This document shows positions 43,613-55,072 of a stretch of DNA of 64,000 nt, piece by piece; positions within the stretch are counted from its first letter, which is position 1; each line of letters opens with the position of its first letter. The notes beneath the pieces are model-generated. The model was not told where the DNA came from. It did no database searches and saw nothing but the letters and a program-made list of their open reading frames with translations. This DNA is from Glaciozyma antarctica PI12 (Eukaryota; Basidiomycota; Microbotryomycetes; Kriegeriales; Camptobasidiaceae). The stretch covers positions 1-64,000 of the forward strand of contig KZ627152.1 in the NCBI GenBank assembly GCA_002917775.1. The letters run 5' to 3'. The translations under genes and the position numbers were made by a program.

Positions 43613-46600
43613 TTACTCGGTCATCACCTCCCTCCCCTCCTCGCTCCACAGCCGCATCACCTCTCCGCAATACCCATCCAGACCATGGTGCTGAACCGCC
43701 TCGCGCAAGTCGCCGCTCTCGTTTTCGAAGTCGTTTAGGAGGAGATCGACCTGGTGAGCAGGAGCGTCGGCGAACCGCGCTGCGACCTCCTCTGCCGTTC
43801 CGGTGAACATGGATCGTGCTGGTTCGAGGTAGAGGGACGCAGGGTGGTCTAGGAAAGAGGTTAGGGACGACGGTGGCGAGAGGGAGGGAAGAACGTACTG
43901 GCTCCAGCTGCTGCTGCGATGGTCGCGAAGAGAGCGGTGCTCCGTAGTGCGTGTGCGAGCTCCTCGTCCTTGAGGCCCACTGCCGAGTGAAGAGCTTCCC
44001 AGCTGGTGCGCGAACAGATCAGCGTCACGCTGCGAGAACGACTTGATGGAGGGACGTACTTGTCCCGAAGGTAGACGCGACGCCAGATGTTCTGCAGTGC
44101 GATCTCTTTTTCGTGCGTCCGGCATATTCTGGAGAGTGAACAGGTTAGCACGAACGCAGCACCGAAGGCGGTACACACAAACCTTTGCGCGAACAAGGAT
44201 CTCGAGTGCCGACGCAAAGTCACCGGACTGAGCTCCCGCGTTCTCCTTGAGAGTGAGGAGGTCGATGAGGTCTTCAGGAGAAAGCGACTGGCCCTGCAGC
44301 AGCTGCTTGACAAGCTTTGCGTACAGCTGTCAAGATGAAAGTCAGCGCCGCGATTCGCAGCAGAACGGTGACAAGCACGAACCTGGGAGAACGCTGGACG
44401 ATCTTGGAGACCAGGAGCAATGCGGCCAGTGATCGTCTCCGCCTGCTGAACGAGAGAGAGGCGACTATCGCTGGCCGAGAGCATCGCCTGGAAAGTCTCG
44501 ACGAGGCCTTGCTGCGCGTTGACTAGGTCCAGGTTGTCGTCGACAGCTGCAGCGAGAAACGTCAGCGTCGTTCCCGAGCTCAGAGGAAGCAGGACCCACC
44601 TTCGATCGCTCGCTGCACTTCTTCCGTTCCGATGCTCTCCTTCGTCGTTTGTGCCACTTGGTTGAGCTTCGCGAGGCTCAGCATCAACTGAAGACGATCA
44701 ACGTCAGTGATTGGGAGCGGTGGCCAATGAACCGAGTACGCACCTTCTTCTGGGCAAGGTCCTGCTCCCTCAGCGACTCGGTGACGAGAGACTCGGTCGC
44801 ATGAGCATATCGGCCAATCGCAATGTCGTTGAGCCACGAGATGCCTGCGATGGAGAGGTCAGATTCCGGGGGAGCGGCTCCGATGCGAAGACGTACGAGG
44901 GTTATCGGTCGAGTCGAGGAACTTGGTGAGGAGCGCCTGGTAGGGTTCGTCTTGCTCAAGGAGCGCACGCAGGCGACCTGGAGATACGGCATCAGTTTCT
45001 GAGCTGTCGAAGCCCGCGTGTAAACAACGTACCCTTCTCGACCAAGAACTGGTAGAGAGCAAAGGCGAACTCCTCGGCGTATTTCTTCATGAACGAGCGC
45101 ACTAGGACGTCGGACCCGTGTTGAGCGTCGTTGCAGAGCTCGACGAGAGAGCGGAAGTCGCGGTATCGCTCTGCAAGCTCGTAGGCTTGACTGACCTTGT
45201 CGATGGAGACTACGCGCACCCGGTCAGCTCGCAACTCGAAGAACGAAGAACGGCGTGCGCACCGAGAGTTTGAATGAAGCGCGGTCGCAGAGCCAGGTAC
45301 CGATCCGTCAGGACGCGAGATTCCGGAGAGGTGACGCCCTCGCCGTTGATTCTGCACGAGCGGCTGGTCAGGAACCACCTGCAGGGAAGCGAGCGAAGAA
45401 CTTACGTCCTGAGGAAGAGCAACCGCTCCTCATACGCAGAGAAGACGTAGTCGGCCAGGCTCGACATCTGCATCTTGAGCTCCGCCTGCATGGCCTGCTG
45501 CGTTGCGATGTCGGCCGTCGCACCCCGCGCTCGACCGCCGTAGTTCGAAGAAGTCTCCCCGTTGAGCGCCGTCCCAAAATCGCGACTCCGTTCGCGGAGA
45601 AGAGCATCGGTCGCGTCAAAGTGCCATTGAAGGCCTTCGAGCATCGAGGGCTGACTGGACCAGGGCTCGGTGGGCGAAAGAGAAACGTCGAGGCCGTACA
45701 AAGTCGCCGTCTCCTTGCGGTGACGAGCGATGGCGGTCATTACGAGCTGCAGCAACGACGAGTGAGCGAGTTTTGCAAGCGGATCGCAGCGGGAGACGCA
45801 CGAAGACGATAGCGTTGCCCTCGTGCAGAGGGGGCGATCGAGCTTCGCTTGAGGGAGACGATGCCAGCAAGCTCTTCGCCAGCTTCGTCACTTGCTCAAG
45901 GATCTTTCCAATCGACGCAACCTGCAAGCCAAGTCTTCAGCAACGGTATCGCCGAACACTAACTCGGAAGCGCACCTTCGTTCGGTAGAACAACCTCAGG
46001 GGATCGTCTCCGTAGCCCTCGCCAATCTCGTTCATAAACGTCTCAATCGCATCCGCCAGAAGGCTCTCTCCACTCCTGCGAACGATCTCCATTAGCTCAC
46101 ATCTAGTTGCGCATCAGGCGCTCGCACTCACCCCAAGCGAGCGTTCTGATGGTGCCACAGCACGGCGGCGGCAGCGAGCTTCTCGGCGTCCCAGCTCAAC
46201 TGGCGTCGCGAGCTCTGCGAGAGTTTCCCGAGCAAGCCATTCGAGTTGATGTAGTGGATGAGACCTCGCGCGCGAACGATGCGGTCTGCTAGCTGAGCTC
46301 GGAGATCCAGGATCGAGGGCATGTTCGCAGAACCTGCGGTCACAGTCAGCACGATCGCTTTGAACGACAGGGAAGAAACGCACTCGAAGAAAGGATCTCA
46401 GAGCTGACAGCCTCGGCAGCTGCAGTCAAGTCGCCCTCGAAGTCCGGCAGAAGGTCGAAAGCGAGGGGGTTGTCGGCCGCGTCTCCGCCGTAGAAGATGG
46501 CTTGCTCGATCTTGCTCTTCAGCTTGCGCGTCTTGAGGCCTTCGGTCCCAGGCAGGTCCGCGATCAGGCCTTGCGGGGCAGTGATTTCGACAGAGAGGAG

Positions 46601-48403
46601 GGAAGCGGTCGAAGTGAGGAGGGTGAGGGACTGGGTGGCGGAGAGGACGAAAGGAGAGGGGTTTGAGATGCCGAGGAAGCGGTTGGTGTTGGATCGGAGG
46701 GGGAAGGACTCCTCGAAGGCGGATTCTGAGAGAGTGAAGTCAGTTTCTCTGCGTGCGATGAGCTCGAGGCGAAGGCTGACCTGGAGAGAGGGAGAGCATG
46801 ATGACTGCGTCGACAAAGATCACGAACGCGGTGTCGCCTCCGGGGAGCGAGAGCTTGGGAGTTGAGAGAGGGCGGGGGTCGGGGTGCTAGCGAGGGAGAA
46901 ATCAGCAACGGCGCGCGCTGCATTGGGCGGAAGGGGCTCACGGCCTGGTATGCGAGGTGCCGTAGTCCAGCAACAGTGACGCTGTTCTGCGTCGTACCAA
47001 CGTCGAGGAGAACAATCGCGTACGAGAGTGCGTTCGGCGCCGTGTACTCTGCGACGTGCGAGACTAGCACCGCCAAACTCCCAGTCCTGCCAACAGCACG
47101 TTAGTATCCTCTCCTCCGAGAAAGCTAAGTAACTCACGGAGCCACGACAGCATCAATAATCTCAACCTTCCCCTCGTTCATAGCCCACTGCTCGTTCCCA
47201 ACCTTCTCCCCCTGCAGCGCCTCCAAGACTCCCGCAAACAAGTCCTGCTCAATCGCCAACCTCGCACCTCCGTCGTCTCTCGCAGGCAATCTCCACACCT
47301 GCACGTTCTTCTCCGTCACAGCGTACGCGACCCTCTCCCCATCCACCGTCGGCCCCGACAAAGCGAGTGCGAGGATTCCGGCCCTTGGGTCCGCCGCCTT
47401 GGCGCCGAACACCGCCGACCAGACGGAGCCTACCCAACCGTGCGGACGTTCGAATGGACGGACAGCGAGGTCGACTTTGCCGCCAACGGAGGACAGGGAG
47501 ACGAGGAGGACCCGCGCCTGGCTCGTTGCGATTAGGTACGCGGTCGGCGAGAGCTGGTGCAAACCCCGCACGAGCTCTCCATCGAAGAGCCCAGCTGAGG
47601 CAGATTTCCATCGGTCTACGCCCGAGAGCGCCATGCTCACGTTCTCCCAGTACCGGATGTCGCCTGTGGTGCTGAGGACGAGGAGGCCAGGTTCGCGCGA
47701 GGAGGGGTGGGTGGAGGTGGGGACGAAGGAGGCGAAGGAGAGGGGGGAAAAGGCGGAGACGGTGGCGGAGAGGGAGAGAGACGGGGGGAGGGGGAAGATG
47801 TACGTTGTTGAGGAGGAGGAGCGCTGCATGGAGGGAGGTGAGTGGGCGTTCGAGATGAAGCAAGAGAGGGTACGCACGCGGGACCAGTTCCAGACGAAGC
47901 AGTATTCTCGACTAATGAGGTATGCAAAGCCCGTGAGGCTGTCCAGCGTGGCCCTAAACGGGTCGGTGTAGGGATCTGCTCGAGCAACATCACCGTCAGC
48001 TCGACTCTACCTCTCCCGTCCAAGCTCACGTACCAGCAGCAAGGAGGATCTCTTCCACCTCTGCCGGCAAGCCCTTTCGCTCCAGCACGACGTAGCTCTC
48101 CGATTTGACGAGCACCTTCTCCACCTCCTCCCTCTCACTTCCCTCGTCGACCTCCATCCCCGCCTCCGAAACACTGGCGATCGAGCTCTTCACCCCTCGT
48201 TGCTTGGCCCCTGGTGCAGGCGAGGCGGAGAGAGCGCGGGAAGCGGCGTTGAGGCCTGCGCCGAGGGAGCGGGAGGGGAGGACGGAGGGAGGAGGGGAGC
48301 CGCGAGGGGTGGTTTGGCCGGACGCGAGCGCGGATAGAGCCCGCGATGACCGGCGGGAGCTGGCCACGCGACGAGTGGGCGGTGGAGGGGTGCCTGAGAA
48401 CAT
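43613..48403 (-). CDS. NUP133: Nucleoporin Nup133
   Basis: Scaffold nucleoporin of the Y-complex. The N terminus (MFSGTPPPPTRR) is Ser/Pro-rich; then YVVLERKGLPAEVEEILL marks the start of the beta-propeller, with GLLVLSTTGDIRYWENV, LLVSLSSVGG, VWSAVFG and KNVQVWRL, and an alpha-solenoid fills the rest (ADYVFSAYEERLLFLR, YELAERYRDFRSLVELC, FAFALYQFLVEKG). The last residues (GYCGEVMRLWSEEGREVMTE) end at 43613, 80 bases from the convergent UFD1. About 14 short introns split it. Length about 1,300 residues, as in fungi. Confidence 0.9.
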
Positions 48404-48600
48404 CCTGGCGAGGCGAGGTGGTGGAGGGATGGAGACCGTTCGCGCCCAGGTTCGCGAGCAACAACGATTTTGTTGAGAGATGCCTCCCTTTTTCCTTCGC
48501 AATCTCTCAGGTCCGGAGCTTTTGTTCGAATATGTTTACTGCAAAGGTATAGCGGGGATACAAGTACAACACGGTGGGAGGTCCGTCCTTGAAGCGCTCC

Positions 48601-49403
48601 TCAAACTCCCAGCTGGTCCCACAACAAGTTGGCCCAGAAGAAGTCGCTGCTCTTCGAGTCCAGTTGAATCGTCGCCGCGTGAGAGGTATTGCTTGATCCT
48701 GGAGAGGCACGTGCAATCAGCAGAGGAAAGCATAGGGAGAAACGAGGGAGAATAGGACGCACGAACGAGGACCTTGGAGAAGATGCCGTTCTCCTCGATG
48801 GGCGTGAAGCCCAAATCTCGGTACACCTTGATCCTAAGCCTGTAGAGAACGCCTGAGATCAGCTTGGAACACCGCAACGCGTCCAAGGCGACTCACACTT
48901 CGCTGTTGAGCTCGGTAACCTCGACCGCGTCTCCCTCCTCGTCCTTGAGCTCCTGCTGCAGGCGTTCCAGCTCTCCTTGACACCGATATAGCGTCTGTTC
49001 GAGGTCCACGTTCTGCTTGAGGATAGCGAGTCGGTCGGCTTGAGCTGTCAACATGCGCGCTTCGTGCTCGGACGCTGAAGGGAGGGCGTTGGAGCGGGTC
49101 GAGGCGGACTTTTGCTGCTCGTAGACGCGAGAGAGGTCTATAGTCAGAGAATCAGTTCCTATCCTTTCAACACAACGCAACGCAGCCCAGCTCACTCCGC
49201 AGATCATCCCTCGCCGAGTCGACCGCCTCCTTTGTCCGTTTACGCGCATCCTTGATCTTCTCCCCTGCGAGGTACATCTTCTCGATATCCGACCTATTCT
49301 CCCCGTCCTCCTCGTCCTTGGTATCGTCGAGCACAAACATGCTGTAGGTGCCGTTGAGCAAGGGGGTGAACTCGGCGTCCCAGTCGTTCAAGTTGTCGTC
49401 CAT
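48601..49403 (-). CDS. SPC24: Kinetochore protein Spc24
   Basis: Subunit of the Ndc80 complex; with Spc25 it links Ndc80/Nuf2 to the inner kinetochore. About 200 residues: an N-terminal acidic segment, a long coiled coil (LSRVYEQQKSAS to LERLQQELKDEE, with DRLAILKQNVDLEQTL), then the globular RWD-like end: LRIKVYRDLGFTPIEENGIF, VLVRSS, TIQLDSKSSDFFWANLLW and DQLGV. The correct C-terminal frame is the one ending DQLGV at 48601; it needs the intron at about 48703-48763. Three introns. It lies just 3' of NUP133 on the same strand (198 bases). Confidence 0.9.
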
Positions 49404-49736
49404 TCTGAAGCTTGTGCTGATAGCGAGTGCGAGGATATCAACCCGAACTGTGGGAGAGGTGGCGGTCAGCTGGCAGTCGGGGGCAGCTGTAGCTGGAAGG
49501 TTGAACGATCAACAAACAACACGGGCAGGCGCGTTCGTAGGGCGGTTACCGCAGACTGCTCGCCCTTGGTGACGCTTGGTAGGAGCTCGCTTACCTGGTT
49601 AGGCGTTCTACAAGCAGGCGAAGGGGCCGAGGTAGAACGGAGGAGGAAGAGAGGCGTTCGCCGTCTCGCCTCTCTTCTCCCTTCCTTCTTCTCCCTCCCT
49701 TTCGCCTGTCCTTAGTGGGATCTCGATGTGCGAGCA
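49404..49736. promoter_or_regulatory. Divergent promoter, SPC24 and exonuclease gene
   Basis: 333 bases between two start codons. The last 90 bases before 49737 are CT-rich. No known site is called. Confidence 0.4.
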
Positions 49737-51131
49737 ATGGCGCCGCTTGTAGATTCACTCAGAGCTTGTGAGTATCTAGCCCTTTCTCCAGCGAGGCGCC
49801 ACCCCTAATTTTGCCCTCCTTCTCAGCCTTAGCTGCTCTCTCTCTCGATACCCGTGGCCACAAGTCAACTCTAATCAAGCGCCTGGCCAAAACCAAAGCT
49901 TCCCCACCGCACAAGCTCGCAGAGCCGACGACGCGGCCGGTTGGGGAGGCGTACGACTCATTCCTCGTTTTCGATGTCGAGGCAACGTGCGAGCGGATAG
50001 AGGGGCCGTACAACAAGCTTGCATTTGCGTGAGTGGGTTCCGGAGCAAGGTAGACGGGGACGAGAGCTGACGCCAGCGTTGCAGCTACGCGAACGAGATC
50101 ATCGAGTGGCCCGTGGTGCTCTTGCGCTGGGCCCGGACGCAGGTGGACGAGGCGAAGGCGGTCCAAGTCGAAGAGGTTAAGGAGGATAGAGAGGACGAGG
50201 TCGAGGTCGACGAGGGAGGCGAGCTGGAGGCCGAGGAGGCCCTGGATGGAGAGTCCAGCTGGACGCTCGAGGTAGTGGACGAGTATCACTCGTTCGTGAA
50301 GCCTACTTGGAAGCCCAAGCTCTCAGCTTTCTGCACGGAGCTGACGGGCATCCAGCAGGTGTGTCCCTTGCCAATCTCCTCCTCAACCCCCCGCTAACGC
50401 TGTCTGGTCCTCGCAGTCGGACATTGACGCCTCACCAACCTACTCCGAGCTCCTGCTTCACTTCGAAGAGCACTTTATCGCCAAGCACAACCTATTTACG
50501 CGCGAGAACAAGACCGTATGGGTTACTGACGGCCCCTGGGGTGCGTTCTCCATCTCCCTGCACCTCCCTCCACTAATCGCACTTCGCCTCCGCAGACCTA
50601 CGCGATTTCATCTCAAAAGCCTCTCACATCTCCGGCACTCCACGCCCCGCCTGGCTCGCAGGAACGATCATCGACCTGCGCCTCCTCACCTCGACCTTCT
50701 TTTCCCTCCTACCTCCTCGGTCCCCCTCCCCTCCTCTCGCCTCCTGCCCACCCCTCTCCCCCTCTTCCTCCCCTCCCTCCTCCCCGCGTACCCCTTATCC
50801 CTCCCTCCCCCTCTTCCCTCCCAACAGCGCTCTGAAAGCCCCCTCCTCCCTCTCTCTCCCTTTCGTCCTCGCAGCCCTCTCTCTCCCGCCTTTCATCGGC
50901 CGCCTCCACTCAGGCCTCTCAGACGCTCGTAACGCCGCTCGTATCCTCATTGAGCTCGCGCGACGAGGGACCCCGCTCCTCGGGAATCGCGTGGTGCCCG
51001 AGGGAGGGAAGGGCGGGAGGGAGAGGAGGTGGGGGTGGATGGAGAAAGGTGGAGGAGTGGGGTGGGAGGCATTTTCGGTTAGGGAGAGGGCGAAATTGGG
51101 CGTCGGGAAGGAGGGGGGCGAGGTGGTTTGA
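49737..51131 (+). CDS. SAP plus DEDDh 3'-5' exonuclease (Eri1-like)
   Basis: RNase-T-fold exonuclease with an N-terminal SAP-type segment (LSLDTRGHKSTLIKRL). DEDDh residues: Asp and Glu in FLVFDVEATC, Asp in WVTDGPWDLRDF and the C-terminal His/Asp in LHSGLSDARNAARI. An acidic insert (VEEVKEDREDEVEVDEGG) follows ExoI. Eri1 enzymes trim the 3' ends of small RNA, histone mRNA and 5.8S rRNA; which applies here is unknown. Introns near 49769-49830, 50030-50085, 50359-50417 and 50540-50596. A Pro/Ser-rich insert of about 70 residues is encoded by the CT-rich run at 50700-50830. The C-terminal tail is Gly/Arg-rich. Confidence 0.88.
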
Positions 51132-51664
51132 GGGAGCGTTCGTTCGTTCGTAGCGTTTTGTTGGTGTAGGTTCTCGTATCGTCTTGTATTGCAGTTATTG
51201 CGTTCATTCAGTCACACAGCATGTGTCTTGCGAGCTCGATGGTGGTCTGGGAGGCAGAACGAACGGAACCTCCTGCGCGAAGGGCATCGCAACCTCGTCT
51301 CTTAGCGATGCTCTCCCCGTTCGTTAACACTGAACAGGAACTTTGAAGCAAGTGACGAAGGTGTGAATAGGCTGCCTGGGAACCGAAAGCGGGCCGTGAG
51401 GGAGTAGTGCGAGTGGACGAAGACCTCCCGCCGGTGGGGCGTTGCTGAGCGACGTCGGTTGGCGACTGAAGCTGACCGGGAGAGACTTGGAGCAGCTCTT
51501 GAAAAGGAATACGACGTAGCAGCTGTCGTCCACTTGAGCGGTCTGGGAGGGGAGAAGAGGTGTGCGGCCGGCAACTCCCCCGCGGGGAGCGTTGAAGGTG
51601 GGGGCCGGGGCGTCGAAGTCGACTGTTCTTCTCTCCTACCACGTCCTCTCCAACTGCTCTAGCT
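51132..51664. other. Intergenic, exonuclease to dehydrogenase
   Basis: About 530 bases. The first 100 hold the exonuclease 3' UTR. Frames in the rest are low-quality and unrecognised. The region just before 51665 is CT-rich (TTCTTCTCTCCTACC), a leader. Confidence 0.45.
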
Positions 51665-52774
51665 ATGGCCACATTCACTCCCGCACCAATGCTCACGCCT
51701 GGGATCGCCGTCGTAACAGGAGCGAGCTCTGGAATCGGACGCGCGTGCTCCATCGCGCTCGCCCTCGCCGGATGGACGGTCGTGATCTCTGGCCGGCGCG
51801 GACTCACGGCCGAGGATACGCAAAGGATCGCAAAGGATTCAGCGACTGGGGAGATCAAGCCGATGCGCTGCGTTGCTGGGGACCTTGCGAAACCGGAGGA
51901 TATTGCTGCGCTCTTTGACGTGGTGCAGAAGGAGTATGGTGAGTTGGATGCAAGTGCTGCTTCCTGCGGAGAGCGTACTGATGCATTCTACTCTGAAAGG
52001 CCGATTGGACCTGCTCTTCAACGTGATCTCGCTCCATATCCTCCCTCGCACGGCCTGCTCACCCCTTCTTCGCAGAACGCCGGCATGAACGCTCCCACAG
52101 CCAACTTCGAGGACGTTCCTCTGTCATCCTGGAACGATATCATCGCTATCAACGTGACAGCACCTTTTCTCGCCTCGCAGCACGCCTTCCGAATCATGAG
52201 AGACCAAGTCCCTCAAGGCGGTCGGTACGCTCCTCTCAACCCACTCAGCCTTCATTCCCTCACCAGATACCACAGGATCATCAACAACGGTAGCGTCTCT
52301 GCCTACGCACCCCGCCCTTTCTCTGCTCCGTACACGATGACCAAACACGCCATCCTAGGACTCACGAAGAGTAACTCGCTCGACGGTCGCGCCTACAACA
52401 TTGCCGTCTCGCAACTCGATATCGGTGCGTCCATCTTCTCTTCCCACTTATCACATCCCCTGATGGCGCCCGTCACAGGAAATGCCGAATCGGCATTGGG
52501 ATCAGCGATGAAAGGAGGCGTCCTACAAGCCGACGGCGGAATCCGCGTCGAGCCGTACGTCCTTCCTCATCGCACCTAATCCCCCACTGAGCCCTCGACA
52601 GCGTCATGCCCGTCGAATACGTCGCAGCCACGTTGGTACAGAACGCGTCGTACCCTCTCTCCGTCAATATCCTCACTCAGGTCCGTTCTTCCCTTGCTCG
52701 GCTTTCGCACGTCGCTGAGCTACCCTGAGCAGACGCTCATGGCGACTGCAATGCCTTTCGTCGGACGCGGTTGA
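51665..52774 (+). CDS. Short-chain dehydrogenase/reductase
   Basis: Classical SDR of about 290 residues. Cofactor site: VVTGASSGIGRA; NNAGMN; catalytic Ser/Tyr/Lys: INNGSVSAYAPRPFSAPYTMTKHA. The residues GRRGLT after the second strand favour NADP(H). Exons: introns near 51938-52000, 52028-52076, 52229-52274, 52423-52479, 52555-52600 and 52681-52731, giving joins GRLDLLFN|NAGMN and VSQLDI|GNAES. Substrate unknown. It has no clear operon-like partner. Confidence 0.9.
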
Positions 52775-52901
52775 GCCTCTGCAATACATTCTCCTGGATA
52801 CGAGCAGTGATTCCTCTCTCGTGTATTCAAAACCCCATCGGATTCCCAATTTTCGTCGCTAAGGATTATACAGACAACGTCCCCGCCTCCAAACACCTGT
52901 T

Positions 52902-54885
52902 TCAAGCCGCCAAGGTCTCCGAGATGTTAACGCTGCGAAAAGCGCGGCCGTTAGTTCAGTGAGCGTTGCGCAGTGGAGAAAGGGACGTACGGCATCTCGT
53001 CGATCTGAGTGGCGTAGTACTGCTCCAGATCTGTGCGAGCGGTAGGTAAGCGTCCAGAAGAAGGGGGAGAGGACGTACCGCGAAGGATCTTGATGTCCTC
53101 GTTGGTGACAAAGTTGATTGCGACTCCCTTGCGCCCGAATCTGCGCGTACGAGCAGCTCAGCTACCGCCCATCACTGCCTTACAAAGGTGGAAAAACGTA
53201 CCGTCCCGACCGACCGATACGGTGAATGTAGTTCTCGCGATTGCTAGGCAAGTCGTAGTTGATGACGAGCGAGACTTGCTGAACATCGAGTCCGCGAGCC
53301 CACACGTCCGTAGTGATGAGGACGCGGGAAGTTCCAGAGCGGAACTCGCCCATAATCGTGTCGCGCTCCTTTTGGGGCATCTCGCCGTGCATCGATGAGA
53401 CCTGCGAGGGGGGTTAGGGAGGAGAAGGCGGAGAGAGGGAGGACGACGAACGGTGAAGTTGGCTTCGCGCATCTTCTCGGTGAGCCAGTCGACCTAGGAA
53501 AGAAGCGGGTTAGGAGGGGCCTGGAGGAGGGGGAAAGGAACGACGCACCTTCCGCCTCGTGTTGCAGAAGATGACGGCTTGCGTAATCGTTAGGGTATCG
53601 TAAAGATCGCACAGCGTGTCAAACTTCCAGTCCTCCTTCTCAACAGCGACGAAGAACTGCTTGATGCCCTCGAGCGTAAGCTCATCACGCTTGACGAGAA
53701 TCCTGATCGGGTCCGTCATGAACTTGGTCGTCATCTCGAGAACGTCGTTGGGGAGAGTGGCGCTGAGGACGACGACCTGAGTCTGGGGAGGGAGGTAGCG
53801 GTAGACGTCGTAGATCTGGTCCATGAATCCGCGGTTGAGGAGCTCGTCCGCCTCATCGAGCACGAGCATCTTGATGTTGCGCGTGCGGAGGTGACGCCGC
53901 TTGATCATGTCGAACACGCGTCCAGGGGTGCCCGAGACGACCTGTTGTCCGTGCTCGAGCTTGCGAATGTCCTCTCCAACCGACGTTCCTCCGATGCAAG
54001 CGTGGCAAGACACGCTCATGTAGTCTGCGCGGCGGGTCAGCTCCCTCCCTCCTTTCCTCCTCGAAGCAATCCGAACGCACCTCCAAGAGCAAGAACGACG
54101 CTCTGAATCTGAGTAGCCAACTCGCGGGTGGGGCTGAGGACGAGGGCTTGAGTCTCGCGAAGGGAGGTGTCGATGGATTGAAGGATGGAGATGGAGAAGG
54201 TCGCGGTCTTTCCAGTTCCCGACTGGGCCTGGGCGATAACGTCACGGCCCTTGGTGATGGGAAGAATGGCACGCTGCTGGATAGCGGAGGGCTTCTCGAA
54301 GTCTGCAAGGACGAGTTCGTCAGCGGGGGCGTTCTCGTCGAGGGGAGTGGGCCGGAGTTGAGGAGGGACGCACTGTACGCGTAGATGCCGCGGAGGAGAT
54401 CCTCTTTGAGTCCAAGCGAGTCGAAAGTTGGCGCCTGGAGAGGAGAAACGGGTCAGGGAATGCTCCATCAACGCCCTCGAGGGTTCACCTACAACGGAGA
54501 CAGACTCGGAGGTCTCGAAGATGAGCTTCGCGTCCTTTGAGGGGTCGATCTGCAGCGAGAGTGGGAGTTAGCTTTCAGGCCCTCCGTAGTCGTCCAGTTG
54601 TTCTGCCCTGCTCCGTTCGCAGCGGCTGCCCAAACCAGAGCGCCCCCTCAATCCACTGCCCCTGCGACTTCCTCTCTTCGCGCCGCGCCTCTCCCGCACT
54701 TCATCCGCAAGTACAAGCCAATATTGACGACCTCCTGCTGCTGGGTCGGCGGTCCCGCCTCGTGTTGTGAGCGGAGCGGATTCGAGTGCTTGGAAAAGGG
54801 AGGGCGGAGAGGTCGACAGCGGCTGGGAGCAAGACGGGACGCGGGCGGTCCAGCTTGTTCGTCAAGGCGAGGTACTTACCGACAT
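52902..54885 (-). CDS. FAL1: DEAD-box helicase Fal1/eIF4A-III
   Basis: ATP-dependent RNA helicase of the eIF4A group; eIF4A-III is the core of the exon-junction complex and its fungal ortholog acts in rRNA processing. Motifs: IQQRAI (Q), AQSGTGKT (I), PTRELA (Ia), GTPGRV (Ib), LDEADE (II), SATLP (III), [21 protein letters not shown] and HRIGRSGR (VI). The C terminus reads [21 protein letters not shown], then [10 protein letters not shown] and, after the final intron, VNISETLAA, which matches eIF4A-III rather than eIF4A. The first coding exon is 6 bases (ATGTCG, 54880-54885) and its intron, 54550-54879, is 330 bases, long for this window. About seven introns in all. Confidence 0.92.
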
Positions 54886-55072
54886 GGTAGCTGGTTTCTA
54901 TCGAAGGTCGCGTAGGGGAGAGAGGGTCGCTCTGAAGGGGAGGGCAGCCAGGGCCAAGTCGAGTAAGTAGCACTCGCGCTCACTTCGCCCGCCTCGCTCC
55001 ATCTCAGCTCTCCTCCTCCACAGGTCAACGCACTTGGACGCGAGTCAAGGCAAAGGAACAAGCGCCGGAACG
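54886..55072. promoter_or_regulatory. Divergent promoter, FAL1 and SF3A3
   Basis: 187 bases between the FAL1 ATG and the SF3A3 start. Two genes of the splicing/EJC machinery are transcribed away from each other from this spacer, so a shared promoter is likely. The spacer also carries the SF3A3 leader (about the last 90 bases). Confidence 0.55.

Noticed and set aside
48507-48716. Two other frames at the SPC24 3' end
   Set aside because: Only the frame ending DQLGV continues the Spc24 domain across a proper intron.
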